Source of the DNA: a candidate division KSB1 bacterium
Lineage (GTDB): Bacteria > Zhuqueibacterota > JdFR-76 > DREG01
DNA: 24,624 bases
Assembly (NCBI GenBank): GCA_022566355.1
Contig: JADFJB010000064.1
Span: 1-24,624, forward strand
Direction: 5' to 3'
Part shown: positions 15,700 to 24,624 of the stretch, piece by piece
How positions within the stretch are numbered: the first letter of the stretch is position 1
How the letters are laid out: every line of letters starts with the position of its first letter
The notes under the pieces: model-generated
Told to the model about the DNA's origin: nothing
Databases searched by the model: none
Seen by the model: only the letters and a program-made list of their open reading frames with translations
Translations under genes and position numbers: made by a program

Positions 15700-17276
15700 T
15701 TCGGTAACTCTCCCTGTTTTTTTAAAAGCATAACCAGTCTTTTTCTGGCTTCTTCTTTATAGCGATCGTTTGGCCCGCGATTGTACCGGATTCTCTTGCG
15801 TAAATATTCGATTGATTGCTCAATATCTTCCTCTTTCTCGCTAATGTAAGCAAGGTAAAGAAAAGCATCGGGATTCATGTTTTGAGTTGCTATCCTGGTA
15901 AAGATTTTTTTTGCATTAACAAAATCTTCCTGGTGAAAATAAACGACACCTAAATTAAATTTAACAGGCATTTTATTAAAATAATTGCCAGACAACATTT
16001 TGCTGAAAATAGCATGGGCATCCACGTAATTTTGTCGTGAAACATAGAATTTCCCAAGCGTTAGCAAAACATCAAATTGATCCGGGAAAACCTCTAGAAA
16101 TTGCAAAAGGATGTTTTCACTTTCCTCATATCGACTATTCAAGTTAAGAAAGTCTGAATATTGGATTATTGCTTGAAAGGAAGCGGGATTAACGAATAGC
16201 GCTTGGCGAATGAGCGATTCCTCGTTGAGAAATTTTAGATTTTGATAGCGGCTCGGGTGTAACTGGGTCAAATCCAAATACAGCCTGTCGCTAAATCGAT
16301 CTAATTTATGGCTCTCCTTTAACTTCTGTTCAGCAACCACAAAATTTTCCAACAAAATTGCATGCTCACCCCAAATTCTTTCTACATCACCATTTATGAT
16401 ATTTTGATCACGCAATTGGTAAAGATATTGAGTAGCTCGGGAAAGATGATTTTGATAATAGCCTCCATCGGCTTGTAGAATTTGTGCAGAATCCACATCC
16501 AACTGGGCCAATTCGATTTGAGCAGTATAAAAGCCCTCATCTATTTGTAAACACTGCAAATAACTGTGTTGAGCAGAAATCAAGTCCTTTGAAATATAGG
16601 CAAGTTTGCCTTTAGCCCATGTTTTTTGTATTTGTTGAGGCCATCTGCTTGTAAAGATTTTGGAATATTGTGAATCAATTGAAAAAATATCCAAAACTCC
16701 CGGCTGTAATTCAATTTCTTCCGGTGTGCCTGAAAGAACATCTCTTGTGGTATCAAATCCTGCAGATTGGTTTTGAACTAATAGGTCTCCTGTAATTAAC
16801 TCAGATGATGTTTCGTTTCTTATATAAATGACATAACTGGCTCTCATAAATTTAGTGAGCTTGGTTTGATAGGAAGAATATTTTAAAGAATCCCAATTTG
16901 CAATAGCGAGATAACTATCCGGCTTATATACCAGAAACCGGCTCAAATCAATTTTGCTCTTTAGAAATTCATATAAATAGGTTTGATAGAGATAAGTTTG
17001 TGAAGAGGAGTCTGATAACTCAGGATTTATATCAGCCAGTATAAGAATCCGTTGGCGTTCATGTGGCGGAGGATATTTAAACCAAAAATAAACATAACCT
17101 ATGCAAATACTTAAACTGCAAATACCCCCTACTAAAATTAACCGATCAAGACGCAGTAATTTTGAAAAATGAAATACGAACCAAAGAACGAACCAGGTAA
17201 TTGCCAGTAATGCAACGAGAAGAAATATTCCTCCTGGGACATTTCCAGAATAGTATTCTAAACTGGTTTGAAACAT
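15696..17276 (-). CDS. Membrane-anchored TPR protein of unknown function
   Basis: A 526-residue protein. Two N-terminal transmembrane helices occupy about 15-37 and 43-66 ('GGIFLLVALLAITWFVLWF', 'LVGGICSLSICIGYVYFWF'). A globular part (about 70-220) begins 'QRILILADINPELSD' and looks like an alpha/beta domain. Tetratricopeptide-like helical repeats then run from about 235 to 515, for example 'WAKGKLAYISKDLISAQHSY', 'FDVLLTLGKFYVSRQNYVDA' and 'VKFNLGVVYFHQEDFVNAKK'. No enzyme motif is visible. It sits between ftsH (72 nt upstream) and folP (4-nt overlap), so it is part of the same transcription unit. TPR arrays bind proteins; a link to FtsH-related membrane quality control would be a guess from context only. 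Confidence 0.8.
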   Translation of the reverse strand: MFQTSLEYYSGNVPGGIFLLVALLAITWFVLWFVFHFSKLLRLDRLILVGGICSLSICIGYVYFWFKYPPPHERQRILILADINPELSDSSSQTYLYQTYLYEFLKSKIDLSRFLVYKPDSYLAIANWDSLKYSSYQTKLTKFMRASYVIYIRNETSSELITGDLLVQNQSAGFDTTRDVLSGTPEEIELQPGVLDIFSIDSQYSKIFTSRWPQQIQKTWAKGKLAYISKDLISAQHSYLQCLQIDEGFYTAQIELAQLDVDSAQILQADGGYYQNHLSRATQYLYQLRDQNIINGDVERIWGEHAILLENFVVAEQKLKESHKLDRFSDRLYLDLTQLHPSRYQNLKFLNEESLIRQALFVNPASFQAIIQYSDFLNLNSRYEESENILLQFLEVFPDQFDVLLTLGKFYVSRQNYVDAHAIFSKMLSGNYFNKMPVKFNLGVVYFHQEDFVNAKKIFTRIATQNMNPDAFLYLAYISEKEEDIEQSIEYLRKRIRYNRGPNDRYKEEARKRLVMLLKKQGELPN

Positions 17277-17348
17277 GCAAATTCATTCAGTTTATTCACA
17301 ATGAGTCAAAAAATAGTATGAGACTAGTTAGTACCGTATTAAAAAGAA

Positions 17349-19400
17349 TCATTCTGTTTTTGATTCTTCTTCTACTTTTTTCTTTCTCCTTGTTGTACCG
17401 CTAGCTTGCTTTTTTTGAGATTTCCCATCTCCGGAATTATCAGATGATTTTGCTGAATTTTCTGCTTTTCTACTTTTGATTTTCAATGTTTTGCCTTTAA
17501 AAATCTGATCAACTTCGTCACCATCTAAGGTCTCATATATCAACAAAGCCTCAGCTATTGCATGAAGCTTTTTCATATTTCCTTTGATAAGTCTTTCAGC
17601 GCGATTCGAAGCATCCTTTACAATTTTTGAAGTTTCGGAATCAATTAATAATGCCGTCTGTTCACTATAATTTTTTGATCTCGCAATTTCTCTACCAATA
17701 AAAATCTCTTCATTCTCTTTTCCAAATGCAAGAGGACCAATTTTGTCACTCATGCCCCATTCACAAACCATCTTTCGAGCCAATTCAGTTGCTCGTTCGA
17801 TATCATCTCCTGCTCCAGTTGTAAAATGATTATATACAAGCTTCTCCGCTACACGACCACCAAGCAAATGCACAAGACGAATTTCCAATGTGGTTTTGGA
17901 ATAGGAGTGACGTTCATCTATGGGTAAGTACGAAGTTACACCAAGAGCTCTTCCCCTCGGAATTATAGTTACTTTATGAACAGGATCCGATTCAGGAATT
18001 AATTTTGCAACCAAAACATGTCCCGCTTCATGAAAGGCGGTGCTTCTTTTTTCATCTTCGGTAATGACCATACTCTTTCTCTCGACGCCCATCAATTCCT
18101 TATCTTTGGCTGATTCCATATCCTCCATTTCTACGTGCTTTTTTCCGTTACGAGCGCTAAGTAGCGCTGCTTCGTTAACCAGGTTTGCCAGGTCGGCGCC
18201 GGAGAAACCAGGTGTTCCTTTTGCCAAAATGTCTAGCTTAACATCATCGGCAAGAGGAACCTTTTTTGTGTGGACTTTTAGAATACCTTCTCTTCCCCTA
18301 ATATCTGGCCGATCCACCACAATTTGGCGATCGAAGCGACCCGGACGCAGTAAAGCTGTGTCCAGCACATCAGGTCTGTTAGTTGCAGCAAGTAATATTA
18401 CGGTTTCATCGGTCTCAAATCCATCCATTTCAACCAAAAGTTGGTTTAAGGTTTGCTCCCTTTCGTCATGACCTCCACCGAGCCCGGCGCCTCTGTGTCG
18501 TCCGACAGCATCAATTTCATCAATAAAAATGATGCACGGTGCATTGCGTTTGCCTTGTTCAAACAAGTCACGTACGCGGGATGCTCCAACGCCGACAAAC
18601 ATTTCAACAAAATCCGCACCACTAATGCTGAAAAATGGAACTGAAGCCTCGCCTGCCACTGCCTTTGCCAAAAGCGTCTTTCCCGTTCCTGGAGGACCTA
18701 ATAAGAGAGCTCCTCTTGGAATCCGGCCACCGAGCCTCTGGTATTTATCAGGAACTTTAAGGAAATCAATAATTTCGAGCAGTTCTTCTTTCGCTTCATC
18801 TGCACCTGCAACATCATCAAAAGTTACCCGGGGTTTGCTCTCCGTTATCAACTTAGCACGGCTTTTTCCAAACGAAAAAATTCCGCCAGCACCGCCTCCT
18901 TGCATTCGCCGTAGAAAAAATATCCAGAAAACAGCCATGATCAAAATCCAGGGAAGCAGGTTGAGAAAGTACCCTAACCAATCAACGGATTTCCTTTGGA
19001 AATTATAATCTACTCCATAATCGTCCCATTCTTTTAACATCCAATCTTCAATAAAGGGCAGGGTAACATGGAACCTTAATACTTTAATCGCTTTACGATC
19101 TATTTCAATGGTATTTTCATATTTTAATTCCCCATGTAATTCGTCACCTTCAATAATCGCTTTTTCAATATCACCAGCCTCTAGGAAGTCACGATAATGA
19201 CCATACTCTATTGCCTGCTCACCTCTACCACCCAAATTCCCGAATGCATTGGCAAACAAAACCGAGCCAAGGATTACCAAAATCCAAATGATTAACGAGC
19301 GAGATTTCCACTGGAAGTTATCAGGTTTTTTACCTTGTCCACGGTTTGTACCGCCATTTTGTTTTTTTGAAGAGCTACCTTTTTTTCTTTTTTTATCCAT
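17349..19400 (-). CDS. ftsH: ATP-dependent zinc metalloprotease FtsH
   Basis: Membrane-bound AAA+ protease that extracts and degrades damaged membrane proteins and short-lived regulators. Of 683 residues, the first about 33 are Lys-rich and cytoplasmic. Two membrane helices (about 34-53 and 142-163) enclose the periplasmic part. The AAA domain has Walker A 'GPPGTGKT' (235-242), Walker B 'IIFIDEID' (290-297) and the pore motif '[14 protein letters not shown]'. The peptidase has 'HEAGH' (457-461) and the third metal ligand in '[13 protein letters not shown]' (probably D533). A basic, low-complexity tail follows from about 637. It lies 28 nt after hpt in the widespread tilS-hpt-ftsH order. Confidence 0.98.
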   Translation of the reverse strand: MDKKRKKGSSSKKQNGGTNRGQGKKPDNFQWKSRSLIIWILVILGSVLFANAFGNLGGRGEQAIEYGHYRDFLEAGDIEKAIIEGDELHGELKYENTIEIDRKAIKVLRFHVTLPFIEDWMLKEWDDYGVDYNFQRKSVDWLGYFLNLLPWILIMAVFWIFFLRRMQGGGAGGIFSFGKSRAKLITESKPRVTFDDVAGADEAKEELLEIIDFLKVPDKYQRLGGRIPRGALLLGPPGTGKTLLAKAVAGEASVPFFSISGADFVEMFVGVGASRVRDLFEQGKRNAPCIIFIDEIDAVGRHRGAGLGGGHDEREQTLNQLLVEMDGFETDETVILLAATNRPDVLDTALLRPGRFDRQIVVDRPDIRGREGILKVHTKKVPLADDVKLDILAKGTPGFSGADLANLVNEAALLSARNGKKHVEMEDMESAKDKELMGVERKSMVITEDEKRSTAFHEAGHVLVAKLIPESDPVHKVTIIPRGRALGVTSYLPIDERHSYSKTTLEIRLVHLLGGRVAEKLVYNHFTTGAGDDIERATELARKMVCEWGMSDKIGPLAFGKENEEIFIGREIARSKNYSEQTALLIDSETSKIVKDASNRAERLIKGNMKKLHAIAEALLIYETLDGDEVDQIFKGKTLKIKSRKAENSAKSSDNSGDGKSQKKQASGTTRRKKKVEEESKTE

Positions 19401-19428
19401 AAACTATATTATAACTCCGAATTTCTTA

Positions 19429-19995
19429 TTATTCTTGCATTATATAGACATTCTTTAGATTCCGTAGTTTTTGCTTGTAATCTAAACCATAACCAATAAC
19501 AAACTCCGGTGGGATTGAAAAGCCAACATAATCGATCTTTCTATTTGGTTTTGCGTTATCCCATTTTACCAATAACGTAATGAAACTAAGTGACGCTGGG
19601 TTCATGGCCAATATTTTTTTATTCAAAAATTGTACAGACAAACCGGAATCAACTATATCTTCGGCAAGAATTACATCTTTTCCTTCCAAATCACAATCTA
19701 TTTCCTTCATTAAATTTACTTTGCCAGATGATTTTAGTGCATCTTCATAGCTGGAAATTTTAATAAAATCCACTTCACAATCAATTGACAGTTGCCTGAT
19801 TAAATCAGCTAAAAAAATAAAACTTCCATTTAACACGCCTACTAAAACAGGACACCTGTTGGCGTAATCCGTAGAAATCTCATCGGCGAGTTCTTTGATT
19901 CTATTTTGAATTTGCTCTTCCGATAGTAAAAGACGGTACCGACCGGATTCTTCGATTTCTGTTTTTAAATTTGGATATGTTATCACTTCACTCAT
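19429..19995 (-). CDS. hpt: Hypoxanthine (guanine) phosphoribosyltransferase
   Basis: Purine salvage enzyme turning hypoxanthine or guanine plus PRPP into IMP or GMP. Its 188 residues fit the family. The PRPP-binding loop 'VILAEDIVDSGLSV' (108-121) carries the acidic pair E112-D113. K144 ('LLVKWD') should contact the base, 'GVLNGSFIF' (53-61) is the PPi loop, and 'VIGYGLDYKQKLRNL' (166-180) closes the site. The ATG overlaps the end of tilS by 8 nt, which implies translational coupling. Confidence 0.96.
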   Translation of the reverse strand: MSEVITYPNLKTEIEESGRYRLLLSEEQIQNRIKELADEISTDYANRCPVLVGVLNGSFIFLADLIRQLSIDCEVDFIKISSYEDALKSSGKVNLMKEIDCDLEGKDVILAEDIVDSGLSVQFLNKKILAMNPASLSFITLLVKWDNAKPNRKIDYVGFSIPPEFVIGYGLDYKQKLRNLKNVYIMQE

Positions 19996-21379
19996 ATTCG
20001 ATTTTTAGTTTAATAACATTGCTGGTATTTTCCGTGATTCTATACCTGTGATCCAATCGACATCCGCAAACCCAGACAATTTCACTTCCATTAGTTAATA
20101 CTAGAATTTTTCGCCGCTTATGATAAGGCACTTTATGATTTATAAAAAAATTCGATAATTTTTGTTTGTGGCCAAGACCTAAAGGAAAAAAATAATCTCC
20201 ACTTTCAATTGATCGAATCTCAATCTCATTGTTTTTTAGTTTCTTTGCATCGATAAATTCAACATTACAATCATTTTCGAATGCTGTCAGACTTTCTTGT
20301 GAAAATTGGCTCGAAAATTTAAGCCTTAAACTGTCCAATGATATTTTTTCGCCAATCGTCACAGACCTATGAATAGGTTTCAGCTGATGATCTTTATACA
20401 AGACAATCCCTGAATGATCAATGCCAATCTTCCAACCTGACGGAAGTTCATACCAACGTCCTGATTTGCCACGATGTATGATTTCCAAAACTTGACCTAA
20501 TTGACGAAATGAAAGAACATTTTGTTTAAATTTGACCTTTGCAAGTATATGAAACAGAACATATTTTTGCAGTATTGAAAAGTAAGAGCAAAAACGTTCA
20601 ATATCAAGCGTAAAATTTTCATCTTCTTCTGAAATTAAACAAGCCTGATAAGCCTTTTTCGCTTCAACCTTTAAATAGTTGTCACCTTCCAGGAAAATGG
20701 CACTAAAATCGTTAAGTCTTTTATGAATGTTAGAATTTAATTCCTTTTTGATTACCGGAAGCAAATTATGTCTAATGTAATTGCGTGTGTGGTCCATAGA
20801 CAAATTCGAAGAATCCTGCACGTATTGCAAGTTCTGATCCTCGGCAAATTTTTTGATCTCCCAACGATAGGCAAATAATAGCGGCCGAACGATATTTTTC
20901 CTTTTCGGTAAGATTCCAGCCAACCCTCCCCAACCGCTGCCACGAACAAAATTGAACAATACCGTTTCAGCCTGGTCATTTGCATGGTGGCCAGTTGTAA
21001 TTTTATCGAATTTTTTTTCTGCTCTAATTTCTTCTAAAAATTGGTAGCGTACTTCACGGGCAGCCAGCTCGACGCTAAGCTTATTTTCTTTCGCATAATT
21101 ATCGACATTGATTTGCTTGGAAACAAATTTGATGTTTAGATTTTGAACATATTCCGAAACAAATTTCTCATCATGGTCAGATTCCTCACCCCTCAATTTA
21201 TGGTTTAGATGGGCTACCAATAAGCTTAGATTATATTTCGACGCCATTTGGTTAAAACAGGACAATAATACCATCGAATCCATTCCTCCTGATACTGCCA
21301 CGACAATTCGTTCTTCATCTGAAATTAGATTTTTCTTAATGAGGTAATCCTGGAATCTATTTAGAAAATCTGTTTGCAT
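19988..21379 (-). CDS. tilS: tRNA(Ile)-lysidine synthase TilS
   Basis: Modifies C34 of the tRNA-Ile CAU anticodon to lysidine so that it reads AUA. Of 463 residues, the N-terminal PP-loop ATPase carries 'SGGMDSMVLLSC' (30-41), 'AHLNHKLRGEESD' and 'GHHANDQAETVL' (130-141), plus 'TRNYIRHNLLPVI' (198-210). The middle part is the TilS substrate-binding region and the C-terminal domain includes 'KLSNFFINHKVPYHKRRKI'. This is the full architecture, as in E. coli. The start ATG at 21379 leaves a PP-loop at the usual position. It heads the tilS-hpt-ftsH run, and upstream is the terminator of the preceding gene. Confidence 0.96.
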   Translation of the reverse strand: MQTDFLNRFQDYLIKKNLISDEERIVVAVSGGMDSMVLLSCFNQMASKYNLSLLVAHLNHKLRGEESDHDEKFVSEYVQNLNIKFVSKQINVDNYAKENKLSVELAAREVRYQFLEEIRAEKKFDKITTGHHANDQAETVLFNFVRGSGWGGLAGILPKRKNIVRPLLFAYRWEIKKFAEDQNLQYVQDSSNLSMDHTRNYIRHNLLPVIKKELNSNIHKRLNDFSAIFLEGDNYLKVEAKKAYQACLISEEDENFTLDIERFCSYFSILQKYVLFHILAKVKFKQNVLSFRQLGQVLEIIHRGKSGRWYELPSGWKIGIDHSGIVLYKDHQLKPIHRSVTIGEKISLDSLRLKFSSQFSQESLTAFENDCNVEFIDAKKLKNNEIEIRSIESGDYFFPLGLGHKQKLSNFFINHKVPYHKRRKILVLTNGSEIVWVCGCRLDHRYRITENTSNVIKLKIEYE

Positions 21380-21463
21380 AAGTTAATAACACGCGTTTAA
21401 CAAATTGATTATCATCATTATGTTATCTTTTAAATGTAATCCACAACTATTCTTGAATAAAAT

Positions 21464-21487
21464 AAAAACCCAGGATAATTTCCTGGG
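21464..21487 (-). terminator. Intrinsic terminator after the TIM-barrel protein gene
   Basis: A perfect 7-bp stem (cccagga / tcctggg) with a 5-nt loop is followed on the minus strand by 'tttttatttt'. It lies about 97 nt after the stop of the gene at 21584 and insulates it from tilS. Confidence 0.85.
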
Positions 21488-21583
21488 CCGGTGCATAAAT
21501 AGTTCAGGAACAAATAATAGAAATGTCAAAAAAACATTTGACTTATTTTTGTGAATTGCTGATATCACACCTGTCACCTATTA

Positions 21584-23146
21584 CTAACGCGACATCACCA
21601 TCACCAAAATCAATCCTTCTCCTTTTTCCAGACCTTCAAGCGCCTTGCCTATAGCTGCCCCTTTACATCCTTTACCTTCAGCACACCGTTGGGCATAACC
21701 CGGTTTGCTGGCTGCCATCAATAAATCTCCAGGGATTATTGATCCATTTTCGGTTGTGGCTTTCACCGGCACTCGACCCATCAATGCCAGCATAGGTCTG
21801 TCCGTTGGTACGGATTTTCTTTCAACTGAATTACCAGAAGACATTGTCATTCGATCCTGATTATTGCCAAGTATAAATCCTGGTTCGGTGGTTACAACTC
21901 CGGTAATCGAATGACTGTTAGCACTCGCTTTTCGATAGTAGCCGGGTTTTGTGGGATCCAGTTCCACAACGTCGCCGAATTCGACGCGCCCGGAAACATT
22001 GATAACCTCAGACATGTCTGCTCCACTACCTATGAAGGCACCCTTTGCAAACACATCACCGGTTGAACGATCTACATAGAATACAATTCCACCCTTCAAG
22101 AATTTTCCGGTATGAGCAACAACATCCAATTCTATCGTCCCATTGGATGTTGTACGTATATGCATAGGTGTGTTTGTGTGGTTTACCGGGGAAGTGAAGG
22201 CATCTCCAATCTCGTCGGGATCCGGACGTAAACGAAACGGCAAGTTACTATCCGAAGCAGAAAAAAATAGTTCGCCCCAACCCATAGCATCATAACCATA
22301 AAGCAATGTCGACCACCAGGCATAATCAAATTTTCCCTGGTCAAACGAGGGATCGTTTTCTGAAACTGTGGTAACGGTCGCCATCCGGGTCCCAAATTGG
22401 TTTTTATAAGCAAATGCCTTGTCGGATTTGTTTGCCCAGAATGTCGGATCTTGAAATTCACTCAATATAATTTGGAAGCTTTCATTCAGGTAAATATCGT
22501 TAGGACCAAGGGATGCCGGTTCACCGGTTGGATTGAAACCAGGGTCGATTGCTGAACTGAAAACATCATCCGGATTAAATGCGTTAATGAACACCCCAAG
22601 CCCTTTGCCATGAACATAGTCTATCGCATCATTCTGTCTTTGGCGGGATACTCCAAAGTCGTATCCTGCTTCATCGAGGAAAATACCTTCGACTCCCATC
22701 GAAGCCCAGGCATCGACACGACTCTGAATCTCAGTCATTGGCAAATTGACTGTTTCAGCAAGCAAAGCTCCAACAATTCCCCTTGCAGCCCAGGCATCTA
22801 CACGATTCTTAATCTTCTCCTGGGACAGGTTAACTACTGTCACTCCAATAGGGATATATCCGTAAACTGCCGTATTATTTGGTGGAGTCCTGAGATTGCT
22901 AATGATCGTATCTGTGTTCGAGTGATCGGAATGCGCCAGATTTTCCAGTCCACTGCCAAATACAACAAGATCATAATCGCTAAACACATCTGTTGCGGCT
23001 GTAAGGTCTTCCAACGATCCGTTGACCAGACTGGGAAATCCATAATAAATAGCAAGTTTACCTGGCAAGAAAGGACTCTGGACGGAAGCAGTGCCTATAG
23101 CGATAATAAAAATAAGAATTGAAACGATAAGCTTATTCAGCTTCAT
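21584..23146 (-). CDS. Secreted TIM-barrel (GH114/spherulin-4-like) protein with C-terminal tail-spike-like domain
   Basis: Exported 520-residue protein. The signal peptide is about 1-23. Residues about 28-310 look like the TIM barrel of the GH114/spherulin-4 type: 'KLAIYYGFPSLVNG', 'VEGIFLDEAGYDFGVSRQRQ' (D158, E159 as candidate acids) and 'GLGVFINAFNPDDVF'. The segment 103-131 is repeated in altered form at 132-159 (both contain 'RVDAWA'), an internal duplication. Residues about 355-520 resemble the region found in phage-tail or self-cleaving surface proteins: 'VFAKGAFIGSGADMSE', 'GDVVELDPTKPGYYRK', 'ITGVVTTEPGFILG', 'ALMGRVPVKATTENGSIIPG' and 'LLMAASKPGYA'. A clear ribosome site ('aagga') precedes the ATG, and a terminator follows. 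A carbohydrate-related surface role is likely, the substrate unknown. Confidence 0.72.
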   Translation of the reverse strand: MKLNKLIVSILIFIIAIGTASVQSPFLPGKLAIYYGFPSLVNGSLEDLTAATDVFSDYDLVVFGSGLENLAHSDHSNTDTIISNLRTPPNNTAVYGYIPIGVTVVNLSQEKIKNRVDAWAARGIVGALLAETVNLPMTEIQSRVDAWASMGVEGIFLDEAGYDFGVSRQRQNDAIDYVHGKGLGVFINAFNPDDVFSSAIDPGFNPTGEPASLGPNDIYLNESFQIILSEFQDPTFWANKSDKAFAYKNQFGTRMATVTTVSENDPSFDQGKFDYAWWSTLLYGYDAMGWGELFFSASDSNLPFRLRPDPDEIGDAFTSPVNHTNTPMHIRTTSNGTIELDVVAHTGKFLKGGIVFYVDRSTGDVFAKGAFIGSGADMSEVINVSGRVEFGDVVELDPTKPGYYRKASANSHSITGVVTTEPGFILGNNQDRMTMSSGNSVERKSVPTDRPMLALMGRVPVKATTENGSIIPGDLLMAASKPGYAQRCAEGKGCKGAAIGKALEGLEKGEGLILVMVMSR

Positions 23147-23441
23147 TGGATTCCTTAAGACAAAATCTCGTTTTATATCCTATAATTAATTCATAAAGTC
23201 TTGAAATGAAGATTGTGATTCCCGGGAATCACTTTTTGAAAATTTAGCCAACGGCATTCTTATCAATCTAGATAACTATTTTTATTTCTGTTAGTAACTC
23301 AATTTACCTAAAGTCAATTGAGATGGCAAGAAGATTTTAAAAAATTTTGAATATTTTGTAAAATATGGTTTTTTGAATTATTTGTAACTCTCTTGTTTTA
23401 TTTTAGTATTCAGCTTTGTGACAAACGAAATAAATTTCGCT

Positions 23442-24020
23442 TTACAAAACAATCTTTCCTATTAACCTCTGTCGGTACAAAGCTGGATCAACGACTCCAA
23501 GCATTTCTTCAGTATTCATGTTCATTTCGAGGAATACAACAATCCGTTTGATTTGCTTTTCCGGATGATCTATCACTTCTTTATAATCAAAAAAAATGAC
23601 ATGAATGTTTTCCTGTTGCATTAGCCATCTCTTGATTTCGTCCAAATGTTCCTGATATTTCGTTATGTGAAAATCCGGATATTCATTTGGAGATTTTCCT
23701 CCTGCGTTTTGCAACATCAATTTTTGCGATTGGACTACTTCTGCCAGGTTCCGTTCAATAAATAGAATTTTATATTTGTGTTCAGTTGGTAAAAACGTAA
23801 GATATTTTGGTACAATTTTGATCACTTTATCATCGGCAATAGATAACCAGGAGTTATCATAAGGCAACTGTTTGACTTTCTGGTATTCCTGATAACCGCA
23901 AGGATTATTCACATCCGGTTGGCGTTCTTTATCATCCAATACATCCATTCCAACTTTGTGTAAAATTTGCATCATCATAGAGGTGCCGCTACGGGGTAAT
24001 CCGGATACGATTGTAATCAA
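23442..24020 (-). CDS. Small sulfotransferase-family protein
   Basis: A 192-residue P-loop protein of the PAPS-dependent sulfotransferase fold. The 5'-phosphosulfate-binding loop is 'SGLPRSGTSMMMQIL' (6-20). The 3'-phosphate-binding part is probably 'KILFIERNLAEVVQSQ' (about 84-99), and 'HVIFFDYKEVIDHPEKQI' follows. It would transfer sulfate to a sugar, lipid or peptide. It is shorter than typical sulfotransferases (about 250-300), although some bacterial members are compact. The start is TTG with 'aagga' upstream, 3 nt after the stop of a truncated frame (24024), so it was once the second gene of a coupled pair. A UDP- or other nucleotide-binding alternative cannot be excluded, but the 'GLPRSGT' loop favours sulfotransferase. 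Confidence 0.8.
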   Translation of the reverse strand: MITIVSGLPRSGTSMMMQILHKVGMDVLDDKERQPDVNNPCGYQEYQKVKQLPYDNSWLSIADDKVIKIVPKYLTFLPTEHKYKILFIERNLAEVVQSQKLMLQNAGGKSPNEYPDFHITKYQEHLDEIKRWLMQQENIHVIFFDYKEVIDHPEKQIKRIVVFLEMNMNTEEMLGVVDPALYRQRLIGKIVL

Positions 24021-24023
24021 AAT

Positions 24024-24203
24024 TTAATTCCTTGATTCAGAGTCAATTTCTGTAAGCCCTTTAGGACCAAACTTATTTATCTTTGACCCTTGTAATTTTC
24101 CATTTACAGTATCTACCACGGTAAAAGTAATATGTTCTTTTTCTTTGAAATAACCTACCCAATATGGATAATAGCAACTTTTTTGAAATTGAAATAAACT
24201 GAT
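24024..24203 (-). pseudogene. Truncated 3' end of an unrecognised gene before the sulfotransferase
   Basis: A 59-codon open stretch with no start codon, closed upstream by TAA at 24204-24206. It encodes 'YPYWVGYFKEKEHITFTVVD' and 'GSKINKFGPKGLTEID', which look like real protein rather than chance. Its stop lies 3 nt before the sulfotransferase start, the spacing of a coupled operon pair. The upstream body of the gene is not recognisable beyond 24206, so it is either broken or carries frameshifts I could not follow. The family is not recognised. Confidence 0.45.
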
Positions 24204-24479
24204 TTACTGATGATTGGATGTTTTTATATTCATTTAATATAAAATTCTTCGTATGTTGCTAATCCCTTTTGACTTGCAGTTCTGTGATTCATAATGAGGG
24301 GATACTCGCAGTTCCTTCTGATGACTTATTATCATTAAATGTTATATTTTGGTAATAAGAAAATAACCTTAAAACAGCACTAATTGCTGGTTATATGCAA
24401 AATAAAAGTGAGCAGCTAATTATTGATTAAGTTATGTCCAATTGTTTCACAGATGTAGTTTAGTTTTTGATCTCAATTA

Positions 24480-24557
24480 CCCCTCCTAACCTCCCCTTAG
24501 CAAGGATTAGCAAGGGGAGGAATTTCCCCTCCTTGTTTAAGGAGGGGTTAGGGGAGG
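24480..24557. repeat. Composite palindromic intergenic repeat
   Basis: Two perfect 9-bp hairpins stand side by side: cctcccctt (24490-24498) with aaggggagg (24512-24520), and cccctcctt (24526-24534) with aaggagggg (24539-24547). They are framed by an outer imperfect pair, CCCCTCCTAACC (24480-24491) and GGTTAGGGGAGG (24546-24557). The GC-rich unit sits in AT-rich sequence and looks like a REP/MITE-type dispersed repeat. The stretch 24204-24624 around it contains no gene that I can support. Confidence 0.75.
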
Positions 24558-24624
24558 TTTAATAATATTGATAAGTACAATTTTAATATGTTACAGTTAT
24601 AATAATTAGGTTTTTATATACTAA

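Noticed and set aside
21383-21577. A 64-codon minus-strand open frame between tilS and the TIM-barrel gene.
   Set aside because: It runs straight through a strong terminator, has no recognisable protein pattern and no ribosome site.
22610-23122. A 170-codon plus-strand open frame.
   Set aside because: It is antisense to the TIM-barrel gene, with no domain-like sequence.
24480-24557. Possible CRISPR repeat.
   Set aside because: Only one composite palindrome, no regular spacers and no cas genes.

Overview
The window reads as chromosome of an AT-rich, Gram-negative-type bacterium. Signal-peptide outer-membrane barrel proteins, an SLBB export-type protein, FN3 debris and a cell-surface TIM-barrel protein suggest a member of the FCB group (for example a Calditrichota/KSB1-like lineage). 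That placement is inference from gene content only. Almost every gene lies on the minus strand; the only plus-strand coding trace is a broken HDOD gene. No tRNA, rRNA or CRISPR array was seen.

Layout, left to right. 37-1880: an IS3-type OrfB transposase with no OrfA, then decayed fragments. 1925-3340: a secreted M28 metallopeptidase. 3472-9206: a nitrogen-control block with an oversized glnE (1244 codons), glnA, a near-consensus sigma-54 promoter in front of glnA, and the orphan end of a Fis/NtrC-type helix-turn-helix. 9202-10023: a nitrilase-superfamily amidohydrolase. 10310-13505: an envelope/polysaccharide cluster, in transcription order a decayed FN3 protein, an SLBB protein, a short sugar-nucleotide pyrophosphorylase and a barrel protein with a coiled-coil tail. 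13661-21379: a housekeeping run in the order tilS, hpt, ftsH, TPR membrane protein, folP, cdaA. 21584-23146: a secreted TIM-barrel protein with an internal duplication. 23442-24020: a small sulfotransferase following a remnant. 24480-24557: a palindromic intergenic repeat.

The most notable feature is the nitrogen block. GlnA carries a tyrosine in the usual adenylylation context and GlnE is the enzyme that would modify it. This GlnE has about 290 extra residues between its two nucleotidyltransferase halves, and they contain two GlnD-like ACT domains. A GlnE carrying its own ACT pair could sense glutamine directly instead of relying only on PII; this is an inference. Together with the sigma-54 promoter and the NtrC-like HTH scrap, it outlines a nitrogen-response module with an unusual sensor arrangement.

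The housekeeping run joins tRNA-Ile lysidine synthesis, purine salvage, membrane proteolysis, folate synthesis and c-di-AMP synthesis. Several of its junctions are short gaps or overlaps, which suggests translational coupling. Decay is concentrated at four places: 1245-1880, 9108-9206, 12797-13505 and 24024-24203.
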